Source of the DNA: JAIBJN01 sp035461525
Lineage (GTDB): Bacteria; Actinomycetota; Thermoleophilia; Gaiellales; Gaiellaceae
Assembly: GCA_035461525.1 (NCBI GenBank)
Contig: DATHVD010000096.1
Coordinates: 1 to 64,000 of the forward strand
DNA: 64,000 nt
Direction of reading: 5' to 3'
Each line of letters begins with the position of its first letter. The first letter of the stretch is position 1. Shown here piece after piece: positions 27,870 to 35,338 of this stretch. Made by a program: the position numbers and the translations under genes. The notes under the pieces were generated by a model. It was not told the origin of the DNA and did not search any database. It saw nothing but the letters and a program-made list of their open reading frames with translations.

Positions 27870-27898
27870 AATGTAGGCGAACCGCACATCCCTCTCAA
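27870..27898 (-). promoter_or_regulatory. Sigma-70-type promoter for the minus-strand export operon
   Basis: On the minus strand, TTGAGA (27898-27893) is followed by a 17-base spacer and TACATT (27875-27870). This is close to consensus and has ideal spacing, in a 287-bp divergent intergenic region. Transcription would start near 27863, giving a leader of about 125 bases before ATG 27738. Confidence 0.55.
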
Positions 27899-28013
27899 CT
27901 TCGGACCGCGCGTTCGGGCCTCGTTCTCTCCGTACGCGAGTGGAGGCGAAGGCTCGTTCGGCCTCGGACCGGCGATCTCGTCAGGCTCGAGGAACGAATC
28001 CTCCTCGTGAAGG

Positions 28014-28019
28014 TAAGAT
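28014..28019 (+). promoter_or_regulatory. Candidate -10 element (TAAGAT), leaderless start
   Basis: TAAGAT is followed by six bases and then GTG 28026, so transcription would begin at the start codon. No convincing -35 is seen at the expected distance (GGAACG at 27991-27996). Confidence 0.45.
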
Positions 28020-28025
28020 GCCCGC

Positions 28026-28997
28026 GTGGCCACGGCGCTCGTCTCCGGGGGTGCCGGTTTCGTCGGCTCCCACCTGTGCGACCATCTCCTGGGGCGAGGC
28101 CACCGGGTCATCTGCGTGGACAACCTGGACACGGGGACGCTCCTGAACGTGGAGCACATCCGCGTCCCGGCGTTCGTGTTCGTGAACCACGACCTGACGG
28201 AGCCGCTATTCATCGAGGAGCCGGTCGACGTGGTCTTCCATCTCGCCAGTCCTGCGAGCCCGATCGACTACCAGCGGTTGCCGCTGCACACGCTCAAGGT
28301 GGGCTCCTACGGGACGCATCACATGCTCGGCCTGGCCAAGTTCCAGCGCGCTCGCTTCCTCCTCGCCTCCACGAGCGAGGTGTACGGCGACCCGCAGGTG
28401 CACCCGCAGCCGGAGACGTACTGGGGTCATGTGAACACGATCGGCCCGCGGGGCGTGTACGACGAGGCCAAACGGTATGCCGAGGCCCTCACCATGGCGT
28501 ACCACCGCCAGCAGGGCGTGGACACCTGCATCGCCCGCATCTTCAATACGTACGGGCCCCGCATGCGCCCGCACGACGGCCGCGCGATCCCGACCTTCGT
28601 CCGCCAAGCCCTGGCGGGAGAGCCGCTGACCGTCTTCGGCAACGGCTCGCAGACGCGGTCCTTCTGCTATGTCGACGACTTGGTTCGTGGGCTGGTCCTC
28701 CTGGCCGAGAGCCACGAGTCCCTGCCGGTCAACATCGGCAGCCCGGACGAGACATCGCTCCTCGAGCTGGCCGAGACAGTGGTTCGGATCGCGGGCTCAC
28801 AGAGCGAGATCGTCTTCGAGGCCCTCCCCCTGGACGACCCGCAGGTCCGCCAGCCTGACATCACGCGCGCCAACCAGGTCCTCGGGTGGAACCCCGAGAT
28901 CGAGCTCGAGGAAGGCCTGCGGCGGACGATGGCGTCCCTCCGAGTCCCGACCGGCAGCGGGCGGCCGCCCCGGCTCGACGAATCGCCTCGCGCGTGA
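28026..28997 (+). CDS. UDP-glucuronate decarboxylase (UDP-xylose synthase)-like SDR
   Basis: GTG 28026 gives 323 residues. The NAD-binding motif GGAGFVGSH is at the N-terminus. It is followed by HLASPASPIDYQ, ASTSEVYGDPQVHPQ and YDEAKRYAEAL with the YxxxK pair. These stretches are hallmarks of UXS-type decarboxylases rather than dTDP-glucose dehydratases. ARIFNTYGPRMRP and GSQTRSFCYVDDLV support this. The reaction would convert UDP-glucuronate to UDP-xylose, supplying a pentose donor to the adjacent glycan genes. It diverges from the export operon, and a tRNA follows it. Confidence 0.9.
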   Translation: MATALVSGGAGFVGSHLCDHLLGRGHRVICVDNLDTGTLLNVEHIRVPAFVFVNHDLTEPLFIEEPVDVVFHLASPASPIDYQRLPLHTLKVGSYGTHHMLGLAKFQRARFLLASTSEVYGDPQVHPQPETYWGHVNTIGPRGVYDEAKRYAEALTMAYHRQQGVDTCIARIFNTYGPRMRPHDGRAIPTFVRQALAGEPLTVFGNGSQTRSFCYVDDLVRGLVLLAESHESLPVNIGSPDETSLLELAETVVRIAGSQSEIVFEALPLDDPQVRQPDITRANQVLGWNPEIELEEGLRRTMASLRVPTGSGRPPRLDESPRA

Positions 28998-29068
28998 CCT
29001 GGATGCGCCCGGACGCGTTGAGCTCGGGCCTGTAGCGGGCTCCAGTCCTGAGCTACCCTGCCCTCGGG

Positions 29069-29140
29069 GCCCCCGTAGCTCAGTGGATAGAGCAGCGGTT
29101 TCCTAAACCGCGTGCACAGGTTCGATTCCTGTCGGGGGCA
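29069..29140 (+). tRNA. tRNA-Arg (anticodon CCT)
   Basis: A 72-nt cloverleaf. The acceptor GCCCCCG (29069-29075) pairs with CGGGGGC (29133-29139), with discriminator A. The D arm is GCTC/GAGC. The anticodon stem GCGGT/ACCGC encloses loop TTCCTAA with anticodon CCT. The T arm is CAGG/CCTG around TTCGATT (the full stem includes the flanking pair). CCA is not encoded. It reads the AGG codon. Confidence 0.93.
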
Positions 29141-29216
29141 TCCACTTCCGCATGCCTCGTGCCTGCGCGCTCCTCCTCGCTTGGCTTCCGACTTCCGCCG
29201 GTCGAGGCGGCACCGC

Positions 29217-30362
29217 CTAGCGGCAGCCCTTGGGGTTCTTCTTCGTGCAGGTTGGCGTCACCGGCGCCGACGGCGCGGACGCAGGGCCGGTGCCGACGCG
29301 GTTCGTCGCTCGGACGGTGAAGGTGTACGCAGTGCCGTTCACGAGGCCGGTGACCGTGCACGAGAGCCCACCCGTGGTGGAGCACGTCCCGCCGCCGGGG
29401 CTCGCCGTGACGGTGTAGCCGGTGATCGGAGAGCCGCCGTCCGACGCCGGCGCGGCCCACGACACGGTCACGCGACGGTCCCCCGCGACGCCGGTCGGCG
29501 TGCCCGGCGCGCCCGGGACCGTCGCGGCTGGGGCGCCCCCGTCCGGGCTGACCGGCGGATTGACTGGACCGCCGATGACCTCCGCGACCGTCTTGACGAC
29601 CGTTCCGCGCGCCGCGCGCGGCGCGAGCCAGTCGAGCAGCGCGTCGAGGTCCTCCGACCGCATCCCGCCGCTGCTGCAGCCGTCGCAGACCCGGTGGATG
29701 AGAATCTGCGCCCAGCCGCCGTACGTCTCGGCGGTCATGATGATGTTCTGGATGTCCGCGAGCGCCTGGTCGCCGCCGAAGGCCACGATCCGCGTCGCGT
29801 ACGGGTTCTTCGGCGGGATCGACTCCGTGCACGGGTTCCAGCACGGCGCGCCGTGCCAGAGCACCGTGCGCGCGCTGTTGTAGCCGCACAGCTGCACGAT
29901 GGACTCGATGTCGCCGTTGAACGACCCATACGGATACGCGAAGCTCGTCGCCGCGAAGCCGCGCCCCAACAGCGCGTTGCGATCCGCGCAGACCTGCCGA
30001 CGCGCCTCCGCCAGGCTCACGGCAGTGAGGTTTGTGTGATCGAGCGTGTGGCCGCCGATCTCGTTGCCGTCCGCGGCGAGCTCTGCTACCTGCGACCAGG
30101 TCATGTAGCTGCTCGTTCCGATCGCGTTGCTGGAGACGAAGAACGTGCCGCGCACGCCGTGGGAGGCGAGGATCGGCCTCGCCGCCGTGTAGTGCGACGC
30201 ATAACCGTCGTCGAAGGTCAGCGATACGACCGTCGGCGCGGCGCTCGCCGGCGCCGCCGCAGCCAGCGCACACGCGAACGTTGCGACCCCCACGGCGATC
30301 GACCGGCGCCGCTTGCGCTCCCGCGCCTGGCTGCTCCCCTGGATCGCGCCCCGGAATGGCAA
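29217..30362 (-). CDS. Secreted polysaccharide deacetylase with fibronectin III domain
   Basis: From TTG 30362 the product has 381 residues; GTG 30401 is an alternative and the longer upstream frame is not credible. It has a basic start (KRRRS), a signal-peptide core and the cleavage region APASA. The NodB domain covers about residues 40-250, with LTFDDGYASHY, the HTLDHT zinc motif and FAYPYGSFN. A Pro/Gly linker leads to a fibronectin type III domain (about 285-370) and a Lys-rich end. It should remove N-acetyl groups from an extracellular or wall polysaccharide. Transcribed towards the tRNA-Arg gene, it lies between tRNA-like copies. Confidence 0.85.
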   Translation of the reverse strand: MPFRGAIQGSSQARERKRRRSIAVGVATFACALAAAAPASAAPTVVSLTFDDGYASHYTAARPILASHGVRGTFFVSSNAIGTSSYMTWSQVAELAADGNEIGGHTLDHTNLTAVSLAEARRQVCADRNALLGRGFAATSFAYPYGSFNGDIESIVQLCGYNSARTVLWHGAPCWNPCTESIPPKNPYATRIVAFGGDQALADIQNIIMTAETYGGWAQILIHRVCDGCSSGGMRSEDLDALLDWLAPRAARGTVVKTVAEVIGGPVNPPVSPDGGAPAATVPGAPGTPTGVAGDRRVTVSWAAPASDGGSPITGYTVTASPGGGTCSTTGGLSCTVTGLVNGTAYTFTVRATNRVGTGPASAPSAPVTPTCTKKNPKGCR

Positions 30363-30823
30363 CCATCGTGACCTGCTCAGCGCGAGGAGCGGCTGCGTCA
30401 CTCTTTTGCCGAGGCCACGGCTGCGGTCACTCTCCGGCGCCTGCACCGAGGCAGCCGCAGGCCGAACCGCATCTTTCGGCAGCAGTGCCGCGCCGCAAGT
30501 GCGATACCGACAGGAACGAAAAGAGCCCGGCCGCCGCACGTCCGCGACAAAAGGTATCGCAGTGTGTGGGCGGTGGTCAACCGAACGAGACTCGCGCGCG
30601 GGCCGAGCTACGCTGCCCTCCGGCGCCCCGTAGCTCGGTGGAGAGAGCCGATTCCTGAACCCCGCACGCAGGTTCGATTCCTGTCGGAGGCACTCGGCTT
30701 CGCCGCTCAGCCGGGCCAGCGCCGCAGCTCGACGCTGGTGTCCCCGGGACGTCGTCCGGAATCCGGTCCTCCCGTCGCTCCGTAGGTTCTTCATGCAACG
30801 TTCCCGGGACGAGAGGAGAGACG
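30363..30823. other. Intergenic region with tRNA relic
   Basis: No convincing coding sequence is visible in these 461 bases. They contain the decayed tRNA copy at 30623-30692 with its duplicated 5' flank. They also contain a 9-bp inverted repeat, TGCGATACC (30500-30508) and GGTATCGCA (30553-30561), upstream of the deacetylase gene. The promoter of that gene should lie here. Confidence 0.5.
30623..30692 (+). pseudogene. Decayed tRNA-Arg-like copy
   Basis: Aligns over its whole 70 nt with the tRNA-Arg(CCT) gene at 29069. CCCCGTAGCTC, GTGGA, AGAG and the complete T arm CAGGTTCGATTCCTG are kept. The anticodon stem no longer pairs and the acceptor strands mismatch (GCGCCCCG against CGGAGGC), so it is unlikely to be a functional tRNA. 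The 20 bases upstream also match the flank of the intact gene (GAGCTAC-CTGCCCTC), so the duplicated unit included the 5' flank. Confidence 0.7.
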
Positions 30824-31057
30824 ATGAGACGCTTGCTCCTACTGGCTGCCACCGCCGCAGGCGCACTTGCCGTCGCCGGAGGCTCGGCTGCTCAGGCGCC
30901 GCCCTGCAACGACACGGACGGTGACGGGTCCGCGTCGGGGCGGGAGTACGCCCAGTACCACGTGGCCGCGCTCGCGCAGGAGGGCATGCTCGGCGCAGGC
31001 GGCCACAAGCCGGGCGAGCACCGCGGGTTCTGGCTCTGCAACCCCTCGGGGCGCTAG
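30824..31057 (+). CDS. Small secreted protein with EF-hand-like DxDxDG motif
   Basis: A 77-residue protein from ATG 30824 with a strong ribosome site (GAGGAGAGACG) just upstream. A typical signal peptide (RRLLLLAATAAGALAVAGG, cleavage near AQA) precedes a mature part of about 50 residues. That part contains DTDGDGSASGREYAQYHV, a calcium-loop-like motif, and a conserved-looking HKPGEHRGFWLCNP end. Two cysteines in the mature part could form a disulfide. Function is unknown. The good ribosome site and signal peptide make it a real gene despite its size. Confidence 0.7.
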   Translation: MRRLLLLAATAAGALAVAGGSAAQAPPCNDTDGDGSASGREYAQYHVAALAQEGMLGAGGHKPGEHRGFWLCNPSGR

Positions 31058-31418
31058 TCGCCTGCGCGACCTGCGGCCCGGCCGCGAAAGCGTGAAGGCG
31101 TGGGGCGACTGCTGCGAGCCCCACGGCTCAGCGCGCTACACAGGGCCCGCTGGCGTGTAGCGGTCCAGGTAGTTCACCTGCCGGGAGCGGAAGTCCCGCG
31201 CGCAGGTCGATTCCTGCCGCGGGCCTCGCTCACCAGTCCTGCGACGTCGGCAAGCGCCGGCGCCGATCTGATTGGAACTGAACCACGCTCGCGCTCGCCC
31301 CGGCTGCAGGAGTGAGCGCGCTCGTCGTCTCGTCGCCGTCCCGCTCGAGCGTGACGTGCATGTGCTCGAGCGCCCAGGCGCAGGTGAACGTTCCGATGGC
31401 CGCCGCGCCCGGCCCGGT
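31058..31418. other. Intergenic region with second tRNA-like relic
   Basis: No credible gene in these 361 bases. They contain the tRNA-like fold at 31144-31226. The rest shows nothing I can name. Confidence 0.5.
31144..31226 (+). pseudogene. tRNA-like relic
   Basis: GGCCCGC (31144-31150) pairs with GCGGGCC (31219-31225) as a perfect 7-bp acceptor. CGGGA/TCCCG (31182-31186/31194-31198) forms a five-pair anticodon stem with loop GCGGAAG (would-be anticodon GGA). GCAGG/CCTGC forms a T stem. The T loop TCGATT is one base short, position 33 is C instead of U, and the D region is about ten bases too long. It is probably non-functional. Confidence 0.4.
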
Positions 31419-32081
31419 CTAGCGCTTCTCGAGCCGGTAGCCCATCCCGCGGACGCTGGCGATCCGGTCCTTGCCGACCTTCTTGCGCAGGTAGCCGACG
31501 TAGACGTCGACTACGTTCGAGCGCGGGTCGAAGTCGTAGCCCCAGACGTGGCTCAGGAGCTGCTCGCGCGAGAGCACCTGGCCGGGATGGCGGAAGAACA
31601 TCTCTGCAAGGGCGAACTCGCGCGCCGAGAGGTCGGTGTCCACTCCCTGGACGGAGATCCGGCGCGTGCGCAGGTCGAGCGTCGCGTCGCCGGCATGGAG
31701 GACCGTCTCCTCCGGGGCCCGCTCGCCGCGCAGGCGCAGGCGCACGCGGGCGAGGAGCTCCTCGAAGCTGAACGGCTTCGTGATGTAGTCGTCGGCCCCG
31801 CCCTCGAGGCCCGCGACCGTGTCGCGCACGGCATCGCGGGCGGTGAGGATCACCACCGGCACGCTGGAGCCTGCGCCGCGGAGCTCTTCGAGTACCTGGA
31901 AGCCGTCTTTTCCGGGCAGGCCGAGGTCGAGTATGAGGAGGTCGAAGCGACCCGAGACCGCCTGCGCGAGCGCCTCGTGGCCGTCCTCCGCGACCGCCGT
32001 CGTGAAGCCGTTCGCCCTCAGGCCCTTCTCCAGAAAGGCCGCGATGCGCGCCTCGTCCTCGGCGATCAGGATCCTGCTCAT
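31419..32081 (-). CDS. OmpR/PhoB-family response regulator
   Basis: ATG 32081 overlaps the kinase stop (ATGA) and gives 220 residues; the longer frame upstream is a shadow. The receiver domain has the acidic pocket EDE (residues 8-10), phospho-acceptor aspartate in LLILDLGLPGKDG (about residue 51), the T in ILTAR and K in ITKPFSF. The winged-helix domain includes LSAREFALAEMFF and RSNVVDVYVGYLRKKVG. It is the partner of the histidine kinase just upstream. The 11-bp-spaced CTCATC arrays at 33737 and 34726 are good candidates for its binding sites, since OmpR-type regulators bind such direct repeats. Confidence 0.93.
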   Translation of the reverse strand: MSRILIAEDEARIAAFLEKGLRANGFTTAVAEDGHEALAQAVSGRFDLLILDLGLPGKDGFQVLEELRGAGSSVPVVILTARDAVRDTVAGLEGGADDYITKPFSFEELLARVRLRLRGERAPEETVLHAGDATLDLRTRRISVQGVDTDLSAREFALAEMFFRHPGQVLSREQLLSHVWGYDFDPRSNVVDVYVGYLRKKVGKDRIASVRGMGYRLEKR

Positions 32082-33565
32082 GCCGTCACGACCTCCTCCG
32101 CCGGCTCGCGCGACTCCGCGAGCGGCAGCACGATGGTGAAGGTCGCGCCGGAGCCGGGGACGCTCGCCAGCTCGAGCCGGCCACCGTGCGCGCGCGCGAT
32201 CGCCTGGACGATCGAGAGCCCGAGACCGGCCCCGTCCGAGCTGCGCTTGCCCTCCGCGCGGTAGAAGCGCTCGAAGACCGCGGCCTGGTGCTCGAACGGG
32301 ATGCCGGGCCCCGTGTCCCGGACCCACAGCCTGGCCTGCCCGCCGTCGACGAACGTGCCGAGGCCGATCTCGTCCCCTTCCGCGGTGTGCTGGACGGCGT
32401 TCTGGGCAAGCTGCATCATCGCCTGCGTGAGGCGCTGGCGGTCGGCTTCGATCCTTCCCTCGGCGCGGGCGTCCACACGCCAGCTCCGCCGCCCGAGCGC
32501 CCCCGCTTTGGCGATCACGTCGTCGGTGAACGATCCCAGCTCCACCGGCATGGGCGAGAGGAAGTCGGGCTGCTCCCACTTCGCCAGGACGAGCAAGTCG
32601 TTGACGATCCGGGCCATGCGGTCGAGCTCGTCCATGACGAGTAAAAGCGTCTCGCGGCGCTCTTCGGGGTCTTCCTCGAGGAGCTCCAGGTGCCCGCGGA
32701 CGATCGTGATCGGCGTCCGCAGCTCGTGGCCGGCGTCGTTGACGAAGCGCCTCTGGTGCTCGAACGTCTTCTCCAGCCGCTCGAGCATGTCGTTGAACGT
32801 CGACGCGAGCATGGCGATCTCGTCGTGCCCCTCGACACGGATGCGCCGGGAGAGGTCTCCGCCCGAGATCGACTGCGCCGACTCGGTCACGGTCTTCACA
32901 GGGCGCAGCACCCGGTCGGCGAGGAGCCACGCGAGCACCGAGCCGACGAGGAGCATGGCGAGCCCGACGCCGACGACGACCCGAAGGGCGTCATCGACCT
33001 CGGCGCGCTCGCGGTCCCGGAAGATCGCCGCTACGAAGACGCCGTGAGGCGCGTCCGCCCCGGCGAGGAGCGGGACGGCGAGGTAGTCGACCCTGCCGGC
33101 GGGAGTCTGCACGTTCCCCCGCTGGGACTCGCGCACCGCGCCCCAGCGCGCCACCAGCTCCGCGTCCTGGTCGAGGCGATACGGGATCACCCCGGCGCTC
33201 CTGAGGAAGGGCTCCCCGTCGACGAGCGTGATGAGGGCCTCGTTCCGCGAGGGGACGTTGCGCTCGAGGTAGACCTGAAAGACGCGCCGGACACGGGAGC
33301 CGAAGGGGCGACCGGTCTCGGGGTCGTTGCCGGCGGCCAGCTGGCGCAGCTCGCGCGTCTCCTGCACGAGCTCGCGGTCGATCCGCTCGTCGAGCCCATT
33401 CTCGAGGGCGACGCGGGCGACCACGATCGAGGCGAGCGTGGCGACGGCGAGCAGGCCGACGTAGCCGGCGATGATGCGCACGCGGAAGCTGGCGCCGAGC
33501 CGCCGCAGGGGCGCGAAGCGGGCAAGGCGCCCGGCCGGGGGCGATGGTTCCGTGGTCTCCGTCAT
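32078..33565 (-). CDS. Membrane sensor histidine kinase
   Basis: ATG 33565 gives 495 residues; codons further upstream are unlikely. A 35-residue cytosolic start precedes TM1 (about 40-62), an extracytoplasmic sensor domain of about 125 residues and TM2 (about 190-212). A HAMP domain (DRVLRPVKTV) follows, then HisKA with the phospho-histidine in NDAGHELRTPI and HATPase_c with NAVQHT, DTGPGIP and GAGLGLSIV. It phosphorylates the co-transcribed OmpR-type regulator. The signal is unknown. The upstream region, shared with the divergent kinase gene, carries repeats that suggest autoregulation. Confidence 0.92.
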   Translation of the reverse strand: MTETTEPSPPAGRLARFAPLRRLGASFRVRIIAGYVGLLAVATLASIVVARVALENGLDERIDRELVQETRELRQLAAGNDPETGRPFGSRVRRVFQVYLERNVPSRNEALITLVDGEPFLRSAGVIPYRLDQDAELVARWGAVRESQRGNVQTPAGRVDYLAVPLLAGADAPHGVFVAAIFRDRERAEVDDALRVVVGVGLAMLLVGSVLAWLLADRVLRPVKTVTESAQSISGGDLSRRIRVEGHDEIAMLASTFNDMLERLEKTFEHQRRFVNDAGHELRTPITIVRGHLELLEEDPEERRETLLLVMDELDRMARIVNDLLVLAKWEQPDFLSPMPVELGSFTDDVIAKAGALGRRSWRVDARAEGRIEADRQRLTQAMMQLAQNAVQHTAEGDEIGLGTFVDGGQARLWVRDTGPGIPFEHQAAVFERFYRAEGKRSSDGAGLGLSIVQAIARAHGGRLELASVPGSGATFTIVLPLAESREPAEEVVTA

Positions 33566-33736
33566 GGTCGTCGTCGTCGCGTCCCGCCTCGGCGCCCGAA
33601 GGCGCCGAAGTCGCGGCCCACTACGTCCTTCTCTCCAGAACTGTGCCGAACCCCTACCCGGCCTGCGCGCCGGCTCCGGGGCCGCTCGGGCTCGCGAACG
33701 CATGCGGCCGATGGTCGCGCGCGACGGGAAGACGAG

Positions 33737-33802
33737 GATGAGAGCCGGATGAGAGCTTCCTCATCGTTTGCTCATCCCGGTCTCATCGCCGCCGGGTACT
33801 TC
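33737..33802 (+). promoter_or_regulatory. Operator array and promoter of the Ser/Thr kinase gene
   Basis: GATGAG occurs at 33737 and 33748 (11 bases apart). CTCATC then follows at 33760, 33771 and 33782 (11 bases apart). The GATGAG at 33748 and CTCATC at 33760 form an inverted repeat with a six-base gap. Fifteen bases after the last CTCATC begins TACTTC (33797-33802), a -10-like element, followed by seven bases and GTG 33810. The same layout recurs at 34726. The 11-bp phasing is what OmpR-family regulators use. Confidence 0.7.
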
Positions 33803-33809
33803 TATTCGC

Positions 33810-34730
33810 GTGAGCCAGGCCGAGTGGATCGAGACGACCTGGGGCTTCTCCGAGGGCGACGAGATCGCCCCGGGCCGCCACGCCGTTCGTCTGCTCGGAG
33901 GCGGCCGCCGCTACGAGGCGTACCTGACCTGGGACGACCGGCTGCACGCCCTCGTCGTCGTCAAGGTCGTCAGGCCTGGCCAGGTCGAGGACCCGGGCAC
34001 GCTCGCCGGCCTGGCGGGCGAGGCGGACGCGCTCGCCGCCCTCGCCCACCCTGCGATCGTCCGCTGCTTCGACGCCGTCCTCGAGGGCGACCGCCCGCAC
34101 GTCGTGCTCGAGCTCCTCGACGGCCCGCGGCTCTCGACGCTCGAGCGCCGGTACGGGATCGTCGTCGAGCAGGTGCTGCCGCTCGCCCTCCACCTCTGCT
34201 CCGCACTGCACTACCTGGCGGAGTCGGGCTGGGTGCACCTCGACGTGAAGCCGCGCAACATCATCATGAGCTCGACGCCGAAGCTCATCGACCTCTCGAT
34301 CGCACGCCGCGTCGAGGACGCCCGGCGCCTCACCTCTCCCGCCGGCACGAGCGCCTACATGGCGCCGGAGCAGTGCGACCCCGCGCGCTTCGCCGAGGTC
34401 GGCCCCCGCGCCGACGTGTGGGGCCTCGGCGTCACTCTCTACGAGGCGCTCGCGCGGGAGCGGCCGTTCCAGGACGGTGACCTGGACGCCGCCGAGCTCC
34501 CCGATCGCTATCCGCAGGTCGCCGCCGAGCCCTCGCCTCTGCCCCACGACGTCCCGGCCCCGGTGGCGAACGTCGTCCTCCAGTGCCTCCGGCCGGATCC
34601 GGACGAGAGGCCCGCTCCGGCCGAGATCGCCAAGGCGCTCGAGCCCGTCGCGGCTCTCCTCCCTTTGCCGCGAATCGGGAGATTCCGGCCCGGCTCCCAG
34701 CCGGCGCGACCTCCTGCCCGGGCCCGATGA
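33810..34730 (+). CDS. Soluble Ser/Thr protein kinase
   Basis: GTG 33810, directly at the predicted transcription start, gives 306 residues. Kinase landmarks: glycine loop LLGGGRRYEAYL, ATP lysine in LVVVKVV, catalytic loop HLDVKPRNIIM (HxD form), metal motif LIDLS instead of DFG, and MAPEQC at the end of the activation segment. The protein ends shortly after the kinase domain. It has no transmembrane helix or PASTA repeats, unlike PknB-type kinases, so it is cytosolic. Its promoter carries the same repeat array as the next gene, which makes it a likely target of the adjacent two-component system. Confidence 0.88.
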   Translation: MSQAEWIETTWGFSEGDEIAPGRHAVRLLGGGRRYEAYLTWDDRLHALVVVKVVRPGQVEDPGTLAGLAGEADALAALAHPAIVRCFDAVLEGDRPHVVLELLDGPRLSTLERRYGIVVEQVLPLALHLCSALHYLAESGWVHLDVKPRNIIMSSTPKLIDLSIARRVEDARRLTSPAGTSAYMAPEQCDPARFAEVGPRADVWGLGVTLYEALARERPFQDGDLDAAELPDRYPQVAAEPSPLPHDVPAPVANVVLQCLRPDPDERPAPAEIAKALEPVAALLPLPRIGRFRPGSQPARPPARAR

Positions 34731-34780
34731 GGAGGGTCTCATGGCCCGCTCACGGAGGTCTCATCGGGCCCGGATATTCC
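34726..34780 (+). promoter_or_regulatory. Operator array and promoter of the small membrane protein gene
   Basis: GATGAG (34726), CTCATG (34738), CTCACG (34749) and CTCATC (34760) repeat the 12/11/11-base phasing of the array at 33748-33787. TATTCC (34775-34780) lies at the same 15-base offset from the last repeat. The first element overlaps the kinase stop codon. Transcription would start near 34788. Confidence 0.7.
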
Positions 34781-34820
34781 TATCCGTAGAACAGCTCACC
34801 AACGATCCCAAGGGGGACTC

Positions 34821-35222
34821 ATGCCGTTCGGAAAGCTCGGAATTCTCGCTCTCGCAGGGCTCATCGCCGTCGGTCTCGGCGGTTTCGGGGCGGTGCTGAA
34901 GGGCTGGTCCGGCTCCGACCCCGTGCCGGCCGTGACGCTCGCCGACCTCGACGCCCGCAAGGACGACGGCATCGACCTCCTCGCAGCGGAGGAGGACGAC
35001 GACGACGACAAGAAGAAGGCGAACAAGGCCAAGAAGGCCAAGCAGAAGGCCAACAAGCAGCGGGCCACGAACACGAACTCGAACGGCGGCGCCGTCCGGG
35101 CCGCGTCCGTGTCCAACTCGGGTGGCGCGGCGCCGGCCGCTCCCAAGCCCGCCCCGTCGCAGGACTGGAGCAACGACAGCTGGAGCGCCGCCGGCGCCTC
35201 CGGCGGCGGCGCGAGCACCTAG
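34821..35222 (+). CDS. Small membrane-anchored low-complexity protein
   Basis: A 133-residue protein from ATG 34821 with a strong AAGGGGGA ribosome site. One N-terminal hydrophobic helix (about residues 6-27) is followed by a DLDARKDDGIDLL segment, an acidic run, a Lys/Ala-rich stretch (KKANKAKKAKQKANK) and an Asn/Ser/Gly/Ala-rich tail. It is probably anchored in the membrane with a disordered domain whose side is unclear. No family was recognised. The shared promoter ties it to the neighbouring kinase and two-component system. It might be a substrate or effector of that kinase, which is speculation. Confidence 0.65.
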   Translation: MPFGKLGILALAGLIAVGLGGFGAVLKGWSGSDPVPAVTLADLDARKDDGIDLLAAEEDDDDDKKKANKAKKAKQKANKQRATNTNSNGGAVRAASVSNSGGAAPAAPKPAPSQDWSNDSWSAAGASGGGAST

Positions 35223-35250
35223 CCGGTTCCATCGCCCAGATGGTCATCGA

Positions 35251-35274
35251 GGGGGGACGGATCTCCGTCCCTCC
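35251..35274. terminator. Bidirectional hairpin between convergent genes
   Basis: A ten-pair stem (35251-35260 with 35265-35274, one G-T pair) closes a four-base ATCT loop. It lies between the ends of the small membrane protein gene and sucA. There is no T run, but the position between two converging genes fits a terminator. Confidence 0.6.
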
Positions 35275-35338
35275 TCCCACGTCCGGAGACGCACGCCCGG
35301 ACGGGATGGATCCTCTCCCGCCCGTCTTCCTCCGCGGT

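Noticed and set aside
29217..31124. A 635-residue version of the secreted deacetylase
   Set aside because: The extension would run antisense through the tRNA relic and the small secreted gene, and would bury the signal peptide inside the protein.
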